Assembly: GCA_033763795.1 (NCBI GenBank)
Contig: JANRJV010000030.1
Coordinates: forward strand, 1-64,000
Direction of reading: 5' to 3'
Source of the DNA: JAEUIV01 sp033763795
Lineage (GTDB): Bacteria; Planctomycetota; Phycisphaerae; Phycisphaerales; UBA1924
Length of the DNA: 64,000 nt
Each line of letters opens with the position of its first letter. Position 1 is the first letter of the stretch. The notes beneath the pieces are model-generated. The model made no database searches and was not told the DNA's origin. It saw only the letters and a program-made list of their open reading frames with translations. Positions 1-8,305 of this stretch are shown here, piece after piece. The translations under genes were made by a program, and so were the position numbers.

Positions 1-1727
1 TCGCCGTCGCCGGTCGCGACGGGCGGCAGGCCGAATCCCGGGATGCTCGCGATCGACAGTTGCCGCGCCTCGTTGAAGTCGTCGTTCATGATGGTGACGT
101 TGTTGTCCCGCTCGAGGTCGCTCGACGAGGTCGAGACGATCCAGCCGAGGCGGTACCGCGGCCCGTCCGAAGCCGCCGCGTCAAGATTGACGCGCACGGA
201 GCGCGTGACCGACGTGGAGACCGTCCCCAGCGGGAACCGGCCCACCTCGAGGTCGGACGTCGTGATGTCGTCGTCCGTCGAGAGGTAGACCGTCAGCTCG
301 ACGTTGCGCGCCGGGACCGTGCCGCGGTTCTCGACGTACACGTTGGAGATCTCGAGGGAATTCCCGCGCGAGACCTCCTGGTGCGACGGCGCCGAGCGGA
401 CGCGTTCGCCCCCGACCTGCGCGAAGTTGTACGTGGCGATGTCCGTCCACGCGGCGGCCGCCCAGCCGCCGGCGTCACGCAGGTTGCTCCGCAGACCCTC
501 CAGGTCGTCGCGCCTCAGATACAGGTCCGAGCGCGCGTTGTACGGCGCGCCGCTGAACGCGTTCATGATCGCGACCCGGTCCTCCTCGTGCCCCAGACCG
601 ATGCCGTGGCCCAGCTCGTGCAGCATCACCTGCCGGAACAGATCCTCGTCATCGGTGGGCTTCACGAAGACCCACCGGTTGATCATCACGCCGCTCCGCG
701 TCTCGGTCCACAGCGTCTCGCCCAGCACGCGCGGCCCGTAGTTCTCGAAGCCCGCCTCCTCGCGCTCCTCGCCCGTCAGCACGGCGACAACGTCCACGTC
801 GTCGATCCGCTCATCCGGGAACTCGTTGCGCACCACCCGCCCCGAGCCGTCCCGCGCGAACGTCATCAGCGAGCGGCCCTGCACCGCCGAGTTCCACTCA
901 TCCAGCGACTCGCTCGTCCAGCGGAACTCGTCCGCGCCCGGCAAAAACCCCCGAAACAGGATCGTGCTCCGCCCCGGCGTCGCCGAGCGGAGAAACGGCG
1001 CCGAGCGCCGCTCGATGTCTCCCGCCTCCTCCAGCGCCGGGCCGCGCGGCTCCAGACTCCCGCGCGAAGCCGCCACGTCCGCCGGCGGTTCAAGCCGCCA
1101 GATCTCCTCCGCGAGCGCGAGCACGCCCGGAACAGCCGCCTCCTCCCCGACGCCGCGCCCCGACCGCAGCGCCGCCACGCCGCTCGACCACTCCGCCGAG
1201 CCCAGCGGACGGGCGACGCGCGGCCCCGCGCGCAGCACCCCGCCTTCGAGCGACGTGATCAGCCGCCCAGACTCGTCCGCCAGCGCCGCTCCATCCTCGA
1301 GCACGCGGAGCACACGCAGAAACGGGTGCAGCGTGCCCTCTCCCAGCTTGTCGACGAACACCAGAAGATGATCGCCCGCGCGCAGCGACCACCCGTTGCA
1401 CGCGATCATCGTGGAGCCGTCCTCCAGGGCGCCGCCCAGCGTGCGGTACCGCGCCTCCAGGGGCCCCGCGCCCTTCAGATACGCGACGACGTTCAGCGTG
1501 TACTCCGTCGCCAGCAGCCGCGAGCCGGGCTGCCGGCCCGTCTCACCGCCCACCACGATCGCCTCGAACACCGCCGAGCTCTCGTCCAGCAGGTCCGCCA
1601 GGCAGGGAAGCTGGTCGAGCGTCCGCGCCGCAGCCGCGGCCGGCGCCGCCTCCGCATGACAGGCCGAGCCGGCCCACGCGGTCACGAACGCGCACACAAG
1701 CCCGCGGCACAGCATCGACTTCGTCAT
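1..1727 (-). CDS. secreted matrixin-like zinc metalloprotease with CARDB-type domain, 3' end outside window
   Basis: The frame is open from the ATG at 1725-1727 to the window edge, so the C-terminus is missing. The N-terminus is a signal peptide (MTKSMLCRGLVCAFVTAW, then Ala-rich). The first ~200 residues are poorly characterised. A zinc site HELGHGIGLGH near residue 375 fits the metzincin pattern HExxHxxGxxH, followed by IMN as a possible Met-turn region. After it comes a beta-rich segment with N-R-G-x-V-P-A-R-N-V-E and Y-L-S-T-D-D-D motifs typical of CARDB adhesion domains. Predicted to be an extracellular zinc endopeptidase; the substrate is unknown. No Shine-Dalgarno is visible, but TACCGT lies 7 nt upstream of the ATG, suggesting leaderless expression. 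The opposite strand is also open over this stretch, which I treat as a high-GC shadow. The zinc motif is seen directly; the family assignment is inference. Confidence 0.85.
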   Translation of the reverse strand, partial: MTKSMLCRGLVCAFVTAWAGSACHAEAAPAAAAARTLDQLPCLADLLDESSAVFEAIVVGGETGRQPGSRLLATEYTLNVVAYLKGAGPLEARYRTLGGALEDGSTMIACNGWSLRAGDHLLVFVDKLGEGTLHPFLRVLRVLEDGAALADESGRLITSLEGGVLRAGPRVARPLGSAEWSSGVAALRSGRGVGEEAAVPGVLALAEEIWRLEPPADVAASRGSLEPRGPALEEAGDIERRSAPFLRSATPGRSTILFRGFLPGADEFRWTSESLDEWNSAVQGRSLMTFARDGSGRVVRNEFPDERIDDVDVVAVLTGEEREEAGFENYGPRVLGETLWTETRSGVMINRWVFVKPTDDEDLFRQVMLHELGHGIGLGHEEDRVAIMNAFSGAPYNARSDLYLRRDDLEGLRSNLRDAGGWAAAAWTDIATYNFAQVGGERVRSAPSHQEVSRGNSLEISNVYVENRGTVPARNVELTVYLSTDDDITTSDLEVGRFPLGTVSTSVTRSVRVNLDAAASDGPRYRLGWIVSTSSSDLERDNNVTIMNDDFNEARQLSIASIPGFGLPPVATGDG

Positions 1728-1734
1728 AGCTCGA

Positions 1735-1740
1735 ACGGTA
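1735..1740 (-). promoter_or_regulatory. putative -10 hexamer TACCGT, leaderless start
   Basis: TACCGT on the minus strand ends 7 nt before the protease ATG. The match to TANNNT is minimal and there is no obvious -35. It is listed because the same spacing recurs at other genes in the window. Confidence 0.3.
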
Positions 1741-1806
1741 GCACCACAAGACCGCCGGCGACGGACGACAGGCGCTCCCGCCCACCCGCCGGGCGTCCGG
1801 GAACCG

Positions 1807-4479
1807 TCAGACCCGCGCCAGCTCCGGGCCGCGGACCGACGTGCGGGCGACCGACGCGCTGATCCCCTGGGCCTCGCTCTTGGGATGGATCCCCAGCGTG
1901 CCCAGGTGCTCGTGCCACGCCTCGACGTGCACCTTCCAGAAGTGCTCGAACGAGTGGCGGATGTCAAAGGGCCTCATGGCGCTCTCCGCCGCCTCGCCCA
2001 TGCGCCGCCGCTTGGAGTCGTCCGCGATCAGGTCGACGATGCGGTCGACCCATTCCTGCTGGTTGTCCTCGGCGATGACGAAGCCCGTCACGCCGTGATC
2101 GACGACTTCCTTAGGCCCGCCCTGGTCGGTCACGAGCACGGGCATGCCCGACGCCTGGCTCTCCATCACGACCTGCCCCAGCGTGTCGGTCGTCGAGGGG
2201 AAGACGAACATGTCGCTGGTCGCGTAGATGGACGATAGCTCGTCGCCGTGCCGAAAGCCCAGGAAGTGCACGTGCTGCCTCGCCAGCTCCTCGGCCATGC
2301 GCGGCCGGTACGGACCGTCGCCCACGACCACCAGGTCCGCCGCCAGACCCCGCGCCGCGCACTGCTCCGTCACGCGCTTCCACACCTGCACAAGCATCGG
2401 TAGGTTCTTCTCGACGCTCACGCGCCCGACATACAGCACCTTGACCGACCGCCGCGCCAGCGGCCGCAGCTCGGGCTTCTCAGCCGCGATCTTCTGCCAG
2501 ACGCCGGGGTCGCGGAATGACGTGTTGAAGCGCGCCGTCTCGATGCCGGGCATCAGCTTCTCGAGCTTCTCCCGCTTCATGCCCAGGGCTTCCAGCGCGT
2601 CCATGTAGTCGTTGGAGCGCGTGAAGATGCTCCGGAAGGGCTTGTAGAAGAACCGCATGTACGCCGCCATCGCGTACGTGTACGCGTGATCGTCGAACAG
2701 GTGATCGATGTACGCGGGGAAGTCCGTGTGATAGACCCCCAGCACGGGCACGCGCAGCATCTTCGCCGCCAGGAACCCGATGAACCCGACGGGGCCGGGA
2801 GTCGAGATGTGGATGACGTCCGGCTGGTGGCGGTCCACGTGCCGCAGTATCTTCATCAGGGGCGGCAGCACGATCTCCAGTTGCTCGTAGCGCGGCATCT
2901 TGGCGGCGAGAACCGGCTCAAAGTTGAAGATGTTGGGCCAGCGGGGGGTCGGGAACTGCGTGGAGGTGATGACCTGCAGGTCGCGGCCCGTCTCGTTCGC
3001 CTGGTGCGCCACGTTCTGGATGAACCGGCACACGCCGTTCACGTCGCCCAGCGTGTCCGTGAACAGGCTCACGCGCATCGGCCGCTCCAGCACACTGACG
3101 CCCGAGCCGGCGTCCGCCGCCTCGTGCTCAAGCCTTTCCAGCATGTTGCGTTCCTTGTTCTGATGAAAGAGCGAGAATAGGTAGGGAAGCTGCGCCAGGT
3201 GCACGAGCACGTAGCTGATCAGATGATCGACGATGCCGATCTTGTCGCGCTCGCGCAGCGCCTTGACGGCTCCGCCCGCCATCCACGCGTTCATCGCGCC
3301 GCTCAGCTCGTCCACGAACTCCGCCATCCGCTCATGCTGCGCGATCGGCGCGCCGTCGGACCACGTCGCCGGGTCCAGCCTCGCCCGCAGGTCGGGGTAG
3401 CGGTCCAGCACGTCGGCGAGCGATTCGCGCAGCGCCATCACGACCGGGAGCGACTTCTTGCGCTTGCCCAGCCGCAGCTTCCTCCGTGCTTCCTGCCACG
3501 CGAGCGCCGCCTTGCTGGGCTTGGGAGCGTTGACCCCCGCGAAGCGAACGAGCTTGGAGGCGATGTACCGGTGCCGCGCGTCCTGCTTGACCGCGACGCG
3601 CCGCGCATAGAAGTTCGCGCCGACCGTCGCAAGCTGGTGCGCCAGCAGAGACGCGTGCCCCGCGTCGCCGCCCACCACGCCGTGACCGGCCATGATCCGC
3701 CGCAGGAACTGCTCGGGCGTCGGGGCCGCCTCGCCCTCCTCCAGCGGGAGCACCGCGAAGCTGCGCCCAATGTTGAGCAGGCCGTGGTCGTCCGAGCCAG
3801 CCGTCACCCCCTTGTGCCAGATCCGCGACCACAGGGGCTCCAGCCGGTGCTTCTTCGAGAGCTGCTGCACCTTCCGCGGCGTGAGCGAGCCCAGGTACCG
3901 CTCGACCACGCTGCGGTGCGTGCCCGCGTGGGCTCCGTTCAGCGTCTCCCACCCCTTGAACAGCAGCGCGCACCGCTCCAGGTGCCACTCCGTCAGCCGG
4001 CCGTTCTGCACGTACAGCGGGTGCGCCAGCGAGTGCGCGAGGTTGTTCTCTTCCAGCCACTCCGCGAACTGGTACACGTCCGACCGCAGGCCCAGCGACC
4101 CCAGCTCCTCGTGCTGCTCGGGCGTCAGGCCCCACACCAGGACGTGCAGCTTGCAGCGGTCCTCCGGGAAGTCGACCGTGACCTCCTCGCCGATGACGAA
4201 GTTCGGGTACCCCCGCTTCACGAGCTCCAGAGCCCCCGAGATGGTGTCGTGATCCGTGATGGTCACGATGTCCATCCCGCGGGCCCGCGCCTGCTCGTAC
4301 ACCTTCTCGGGGTGCGAGTAGCACTCGGGCATGTCGATCAGCCCCAGCGCCTTCATGACGGGCTTGCTGCTGGCGTGCGAGTGACAGTGCATGTCCATGC
4401 GCACGGACCGGACCGCGCCGGGCGGCGATCCCGGCGAAGACTGCGGTCCCGATGAGCCAGACGGTGCGGGGATGATCAT
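1807..4479 (-). CDS. PHP-domain phosphoesterase fused to GT4 family glycosyltransferase
   Basis: An 890-residue two-domain protein. The N-terminal PHP domain (about residues 28-330) shows the metal-binding motifs MDMHCHSH, TITDHDTISG, LAHPL and GSDDHG. After a helical linker (330-465), a complete GT4/GT-B domain begins at MRVSLFTDTLGDVNG (about 468). It carries H-I-S-T-P-G-P-V-G-F, VGRVSVEKN, VVGDGPYRP and the E-x7-E region FPSTTDTLGQVVMESQASG. Such GT4 enzymes use nucleotide sugars; the PHP half could remove a phosphate from the product or acceptor, which is inference. The ATG at 4479 is chosen because GAGGG sits 8 nt upstream; the frame stays open a further 80 codons, but that stretch is Arg/Pro-rich and not domain-like. 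It is a lone minus-strand gene downstream of a large gap. The product is likely cytosolic, since no signal peptide is seen. Confidence 0.9.
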   Translation of the reverse strand: MIIPAPSGSSGPQSSPGSPPGAVRSVRMDMHCHSHASSKPVMKALGLIDMPECYSHPEKVYEQARARGMDIVTITDHDTISGALELVKRGYPNFVIGEEVTVDFPEDRCKLHVLVWGLTPEQHEELGSLGLRSDVYQFAEWLEENNLAHSLAHPLYVQNGRLTEWHLERCALLFKGWETLNGAHAGTHRSVVERYLGSLTPRKVQQLSKKHRLEPLWSRIWHKGVTAGSDDHGLLNIGRSFAVLPLEEGEAAPTPEQFLRRIMAGHGVVGGDAGHASLLAHQLATVGANFYARRVAVKQDARHRYIASKLVRFAGVNAPKPSKAALAWQEARRKLRLGKRKKSLPVVMALRESLADVLDRYPDLRARLDPATWSDGAPIAQHERMAEFVDELSGAMNAWMAGGAVKALRERDKIGIVDHLISYVLVHLAQLPYLFSLFHQNKERNMLERLEHEAADAGSGVSVLERPMRVSLFTDTLGDVNGVCRFIQNVAHQANETGRDLQVITSTQFPTPRWPNIFNFEPVLAAKMPRYEQLEIVLPPLMKILRHVDRHQPDVIHISTPGPVGFIGFLAAKMLRVPVLGVYHTDFPAYIDHLFDDHAYTYAMAAYMRFFYKPFRSIFTRSNDYMDALEALGMKREKLEKLMPGIETARFNTSFRDPGVWQKIAAEKPELRPLARRSVKVLYVGRVSVEKNLPMLVQVWKRVTEQCAARGLAADLVVVGDGPYRPRMAEELARQHVHFLGFRHGDELSSIYATSDMFVFPSTTDTLGQVVMESQASGMPVLVTDQGGPKEVVDHGVTGFVIAEDNQQEWVDRIVDLIADDSKRRRMGEAAESAMRPFDIRHSFEHFWKVHVEAWHEHLGTLGIHPKSEAQGISASVARTSVRGPELARV

Positions 4480-5275
4480 GCGTTGCGCCCTCGTGCTCGG
4501 CGATGATTCAGGCCGGTCTTCATCCCAGGGGACTCTGCACATCCGGCGGCGATCGCGCCGACGGTCAAACACATCCAGCAGTCGACAGGGGCTCCGTCGC
4601 ACGGGCGGTGCGCGACAGGGCCGTTCTCTTCCGTGAGGTGATGCTGTTCCAAGCCGCGGTCCATACGGGTTGGGGATCGGTGCTCCGCCCGACCCACGAG
4701 ATGGTACCCGCGTGCGCACGCGACACCTTGCACACAGCGAGAATCGATGTCGCGCCTTTCATGCGCTCGCCGGCGTACTGCCGCACGGAACATCACGAGT
4801 TTTCTCGGGAAAACACGGCCAGAATGCGCACGCTCCCCGCGCACGCGTTCTCGACCGGCCCCAGCGCTCACCAGTCGTCCTTAAGCCAGTATTAACACTC
4901 GCCGCGGCATCAGAGCCGGCGCTCGTCGCCCCCGTGCGCCGCGTGCGGACCGCGAAAAACCACGCCGCACGCCGTTCTCGGCCGCGTGCGCCGCGCGCAC
5001 GGCACGGCACTCGTGAAGATTTCGTGTATTTCAGACGCCGACCGTCCGCGCCGCCGCCCGGGCGCCGCGCGTGCGCAAAAAAAGAGCCCGCGGCGATGGA
5101 GGCTTTCGCCGCGGGCCGAACGTGTGGGCATGCACAGGTGGAGTCAGGGGAAGTCTGGGGTTCCACGTGCAACATTCAAAGGAGTTCGAGCGCACAACCG
5201 CCGCCGCCGGTCCTCCTGTGAAGCGTGGGTAAACTGCCGGGCGTGTGACGCCAGTCGCCGCCGGATCCACGCCGC
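4480..5275. other. 796-bp intergenic region, no convincing gene
   Basis: Lies between the divergent PHP-GT4 gene and coaD. Open frames on both strands here have no recognisable domain, no ribosome binding site and low-complexity Arg/Ala composition. The only clear element is the minus-strand terminator hairpin at 5077-5116. A weak TAAACT at 5230-5235 could be a coaD -10. The region is too long to be just two promoters, so an untranslated RNA is possible. Confidence 0.5.
5077..5116 (-). terminator. Rho-independent terminator, orphan
   Basis: A perfect 11-bp stem (GCCCGCGGCGA at 5086-5096 with TCGCCGCGGGC at 5106-5116) and a 9-nt loop. On the minus strand it is followed by CTC and seven T (complement of the A run 5077-5083). 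No minus-strand gene lies within about 4.5 kb upstream of it, so it probably ends a short non-coding transcript or protects against antisense transcription. Confidence 0.75.
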
Positions 5276-5854
5276 ATGTCCACCGATCAGGCACCCGTTC
5301 AGAACCCTTCCAGAGCGCACGTCGCGTGTTATCCGGGATCGTTCGATCCCGTGACGTTCGGCCATTTGGACGTGATCGCCCGGGGCCGGCGGATCTTTGA
5401 CAAGGTGGTGGTGGGCGTGGGCCGGAACCCCGACAAGTCGACGCTCTTCACGCAGCCCGAGCGGGTCGAGATGGTGCGGCAGCTGGTCGCCGACCTGGTC
5501 CGCCAGGAGCCCGACGGGGCGCCGGTCGAGGTGCGGGCGTTCGAGGGCCTGACGGTCGACTTCGCCCGGAGCGTCGGGGCGACGGTGCTGCTGCGGGGCA
5601 TCCGGAATCTTTCCGATCTGCAGAGCGAGGTGCAGCAGGCCGTGACCAACCGCGAGGTCGCCGGGCTGGATACCGCGTTCGTGGTGGCGGGGCAGAGCTT
5701 CGCGTACACGTCCTCCTCGCTCATCAAGCAGATCACGGCGATGGGCGCCGACCTTTCGGTCCTCTCGCCTATGGTGCCCGCGCCGGTGATCGAGCGCCTG
5801 CGACTCAAGAAGGCGGAGAACCCCGGCGCGCTGGCACGGCTGGCGCGGGAGTAG
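5276..5854 (+). CDS. coaD: phosphopantetheine adenylyltransferase
   Basis: Transfers AMP from ATP to 4'-phosphopantetheine, the penultimate step of coenzyme A synthesis, in the cytosol. The nucleotidyltransferase signature YPGSFDPVTFGH near the N-terminus contains the (T/H)xGH ATP site. VLLRGIRNLSD and SSSLIKQI match the conserved CoaD core. At 192 residues it is about 30 longer than usual, through a 16-residue N-terminal extension and a short tail. The ATG at 5276 has no strong Shine-Dalgarno; no start codon closer to the core motif is evident. The MBL-fold gene follows after 64 bp, possibly co-transcribed. The other CoA gene here is coaC at 53409. Confidence 0.96.
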   Translation: MSTDQAPVQNPSRAHVACYPGSFDPVTFGHLDVIARGRRIFDKVVVGVGRNPDKSTLFTQPERVEMVRQLVADLVRQEPDGAPVEVRAFEGLTVDFARSVGATVLLRGIRNLSDLQSEVQQAVTNREVAGLDTAFVVAGQSFAYTSSSLIKQITAMGADLSVLSPMVPAPVIERLRLKKAENPGALARLARE

Positions 5855-5918
5855 CACGCCCCGACCCGCCGCCTCCTGCCGCCCCCCGCCGCCCGGCCCT
5901 CGCCCACTCGGAGCACGC

Positions 5919-6602
5919 ATGGCATCCCACCGCATCATCTCCATCGGCTGTCTCGACGCGCATCCGCTGTGGAACGAGCGGACGCCCGTGCGCACCGGGC
6001 ATGCGACCACGACGCTGATCCGCGCAGGGGAGCGGACGATCCTGGTCGATCCCGGGCTGCCGGCGTCGATTCTCGCGGCGCGGCTGGCCGAGCGCGCGAA
6101 CGTCACGCCATCGGACGTCACGCACGTGTTTCTCACCTGTTTTCGCCCGGACGTGAGGCGGGGGCTTCCCGCGTTCGAGGACGCGACGTGGTGGATCAGC
6201 GAGGCGGAGCGGGAGCAGGTGGGCGTGCCGCTGATCCAGCAGCTGCAGCGTGTGGCGGAGATGGATGACCGCGAGCTGCTGGCGGCGCTCGAGCTTGATG
6301 TGGCGATCCTGAAGCGCTGCGAGGCGGCGCCGGACCAGTTGGCGGAGAACGTGTCGCTGTTCCCGCTTCCCGGGGCGACTCCCGGGCTTTCGGGCCTGCT
6401 GATCTCCGAAGCGCGGCACACGACGCTGGTGTGCGGCGACGCGATCCCGACGCTGGAGCACCTGGAGCAGGGTCAGGTGGTGCGCTGGGCCGTGAACGTG
6501 GCGCAGGCGCGCGAGTCGTTCACGGAGGCTCTCGAGATCGCGGACCTGATCATCCCGGGTCGCGATAACCTTCTGGTGAACCCGCTGAAGCGGCCGTTCT
6601 GA
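5919..6602 (+). CDS. MBL-fold protein lacking the metal-binding histidines
   Basis: 227 residues with the layout of a metallo-beta-lactamase-fold hydrolase: an early ILVDPG strand (residues 41-46), the position where HxHxDH is expected (69-78), a PLPGATPGLSG stretch (150-159) and VCGDAIP (171-177). The metal site is largely gone. At 69-78 the sequence is HVFLTCFRPD, keeping only a final Asp, and the His of the usual TPGHTPGH motif is Leu. It is therefore probably not a classical zinc or iron hydrolase. It may be an inactive ligand-binding or regulatory relative. GGAG five bases before the ATG supports the start. It sits between coaD and a cupin gene in one plus-strand run. Function unknown. 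Confidence 0.8.
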   Translation: MASHRIISIGCLDAHPLWNERTPVRTGHATTTLIRAGERTILVDPGLPASILAARLAERANVTPSDVTHVFLTCFRPDVRRGLPAFEDATWWISEAEREQVGVPLIQQLQRVAEMDDRELLAALELDVAILKRCEAAPDQLAENVSLFPLPGATPGLSGLLISEARHTTLVCGDAIPTLEHLEQGQVVRWAVNVAQARESFTEALEIADLIIPGRDNLLVNPLKRPF

Positions 6603-6631
6603 TTTCCGGCGGGGCGCGTTCGAGGAGCGTG

Positions 6632-7006
6632 ATGCCCATGAAGCCAGGCGAGCCCACCGTGTGCCGATGGAACGACATGCCGGCCGACGAACCGATGCCT
6701 CTGCTGGAGCGGAGGCGGCTGATCGGCGCTCGGGCGATGATCTCGCACGTGACGCTCCGCAGGGGCTGCGAGGTCCCGGTGCACGCGCACGAGAACGAGC
6801 AGATGAGCTGCGTGCTGTCCGGCCGACTGCGCATGGAGTTTCCGGAGGCGGGCGGGGCCCCGCCGCGGCGCGTCGTGCTGGGTCCGGGCGAGGCGGTGCA
6901 CATCCCCGGGGGCGTGCCGCACGGCGCGGTAGCGGAAGATGAGACGGTCGTGCTGGACGTCTTCGCCCCTCCCAGCGCGACGACGGGGATCGATCGGCGG
7001 CCTTGA
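6632..7006 (+). CDS. small single-domain cupin protein
   Basis: About 124 residues forming one cupin_2 barrel. Motif 1 is GCEVPVHAHENEQMSCVLSG (two His plus Glu metal ligands) and motif 2 is GEAVHIPGGVPHGAV with the third His. The metal site looks complete, in contrast to the neighbouring MBL-fold protein. Small cupins of this type include sensors, isomerases and dioxygenases; nothing here picks one. Start codons GTG 6629, ATG 6632 and ATG 6638 are all in frame behind GAGGAG at 6622-6627. I chose 6632, but 6638 has the more usual spacing. It follows the MBL-fold gene by 29 bp and precedes the kinase-like gene by 28 bp. Confidence 0.85.
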   Translation: MPMKPGEPTVCRWNDMPADEPMPLLERRRLIGARAMISHVTLRRGCEVPVHAHENEQMSCVLSGRLRMEFPEAGGAPPRRVVLGPGEAVHIPGGVPHGAVAEDETVVLDVFAPPSATTGIDRRP

Positions 7007-7022
7007 CGGGCGCGCGTATCAC

Positions 7023-7028
7023 TAGACT
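7023..7028 (+). promoter_or_regulatory. putative -10 hexamer TAGACT, leaderless start
   Basis: TAGACT ends 6 nt before the ATG at 7035. A TTGACG at 7003-7008 is only 14 bp further upstream, short for a -35 element. The same TAGACT with the same 6-nt spacing precedes the transglutaminase-like gene at 43106. Confidence 0.4.
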
Positions 7029-7034
7029 GTGCCC

Positions 7035-8165
7035 ATGCGCGCGATCGTCACGGGCCAGATCGGGATGGACAAGAAGCAGTACCTGCAGGCTGCCGCGGAC
7101 TTCGCGGGTCAGCAGGGCGAGCGCGTCGACGTCTACCACGTGGGGGACATGATGTACGCCGAGGGGCGCGACATCCGTCCGGGGCGGATCCTCGATCTGC
7201 CCTGGTCGAGGCTGAACTCGCTCCGCCGGGCGGCGTTCAAGGACGTGATCGCGGAGTCGCGCGACCAGAAGAACGTCATCGTGAACACGCACGCCACGTT
7301 CCGCTGGCGGCACGGGCTTTTCAGCGCCTTTGACTTCGACCAGATGGAGCTGCTGGCGCCGGACCTGCTGATCTGCCTGGTGGACAACATCGAGGTCGTG
7401 CACCACCGGCTGCACCGGGACCACGACATCGACGCGACGCTGAAGGACTGCATGGTCTGGCGCGAGGAGGAGATCCTGGCGACGGAGCTGCTGGCGCAGG
7501 CGATGCACAAGCCTTTCTACATCCTTTCGCGCGGCCGGCACCAGGTCACCACCGCGGCGATGTTCCGCCTGGTGTGCCGCCCCCAGATGCGCCGGGTGTA
7601 CCCGAGCTTCCCGATGAGCCACGTGGTGGACATGCCCGACGTGCTGCGGGAGATCGACGAGTTCCGCGCGGAGCTGGCGCGGCACTTCATCACCTTCGAC
7701 CCGGGGGACGTGGACGAGAAGCTGCTGCTGGAGCGGGCCACCGCCGCGGCGCGCGAGGGCAACGTCGACCGCTTCCTCGATGTGACGCCTCACAGCTTCG
7801 GCGGGTCGCGCGACGCGCGGGCCGACCAGATCCGCGTGCGGGTCCGCGAGGTGCTCGACATCGCGGGCGACATCGACGGGCAGATCTACATGCGCGACTT
7901 CAAGCTGATCGATCAGTCGGACATGATCGTCAGCCTGATCCCCGAGCTTCCCGGCGGCGTGCCCGGCCTCTCCAGCGGCGTCGAGCGCGAGCTGCAGCAC
8001 GCCTTCGAGCACACCAAGGAGGTGTACGTCGTGTGGAAGCCCAAGAAGCACCCCTCGCCATTCATCACCGAGACGGCGACCAAAATCTTCAAGGCCGTCC
8101 CCGAGGCGCTCTCCTACTTCGAGACCGAGGGGATGTTCGCGCCGACCAATCTGTTCGGACACTGA
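7035..8165 (+). CDS. AdkA-like nucleotide-kinase-fold protein fused to a nucleoside deoxyribosyltransferase-like domain
   Basis: About 376 residues with two recognisable halves. The N-terminal part (to about residue 215) resembles archaeal-type adenylate kinase: RAIVTGQIGMDKKQY at the P-loop position, DVYHVGDMMY, VIVNTHATFRWRHG and PDLLICLVDN. The P-loop is non-canonical, reading GQIGMDKK where GxxGxGKT/S is expected, so ATP binding may be altered. The C-terminal part (about 280-355) has FKLIDQSDMIVSLIPE, SSGVERELQHAFEHTKEV and YVVWKP, the layout of NDT-like folds where a Glu in the S-G-x-E-x-E stretch can act on N-glycosidic bonds. A nucleotide salvage or signalling role is inference. GTG at 7029 is an alternative start. 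I know of no named family. Confidence 0.85.
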   Translation: MRAIVTGQIGMDKKQYLQAAADFAGQQGERVDVYHVGDMMYAEGRDIRPGRILDLPWSRLNSLRRAAFKDVIAESRDQKNVIVNTHATFRWRHGLFSAFDFDQMELLAPDLLICLVDNIEVVHHRLHRDHDIDATLKDCMVWREEEILATELLAQAMHKPFYILSRGRHQVTTAAMFRLVCRPQMRRVYPSFPMSHVVDMPDVLREIDEFRAELARHFITFDPGDVDEKLLLERATAAAREGNVDRFLDVTPHSFGGSRDARADQIRVRVREVLDIAGDIDGQIYMRDFKLIDQSDMIVSLIPELPGGVPGLSSGVERELQHAFEHTKEVYVVWKPKKHPSPFITETATKIFKAVPEALSYFETEGMFAPTNLFGH

Positions 8166-8258
8166 TAGGTCGCATCCCGCCCGACCTTGGTTCCACTCGG
8201 GCGTATCCCGGATCTTTCGCTTGTGACAGGCCAATCCGGGAGTAATTTCAGAGCCGAG

Positions 8259-8284
8259 AACCGCCCCATCGAGGGGCGGTTTCG
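8259..8284 (+). terminator. stem-loop terminator after the kinase-like gene
   Basis: A perfect 9-bp stem AACCGCCCC (8259-8267) with GGGGCGGTT (8273-8281) and a 5-nt loop. The T tract after it is short (TTTC), so termination may be partial. It separates the gene ending at 8165 from the dockerin gene at 8306. Confidence 0.6.
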
Positions 8285-8305
8285 CACTCGATGGGGAGAA
8301 CTGAC

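Noticed and set aside
60..1862. 600-codon plus-strand open frame opposite the metalloprotease
   Set aside because: The sequence is Arg/Pro/Ala-rich without domains and lies exactly antisense to a gene with a zinc motif and signal peptide; a high-GC shadow.
4670..5221. Open frames in the 0.8-kb gap
   Set aside because: No ribosome site, Arg-rich composition, no recognisable domain; some read through the terminator hairpin.
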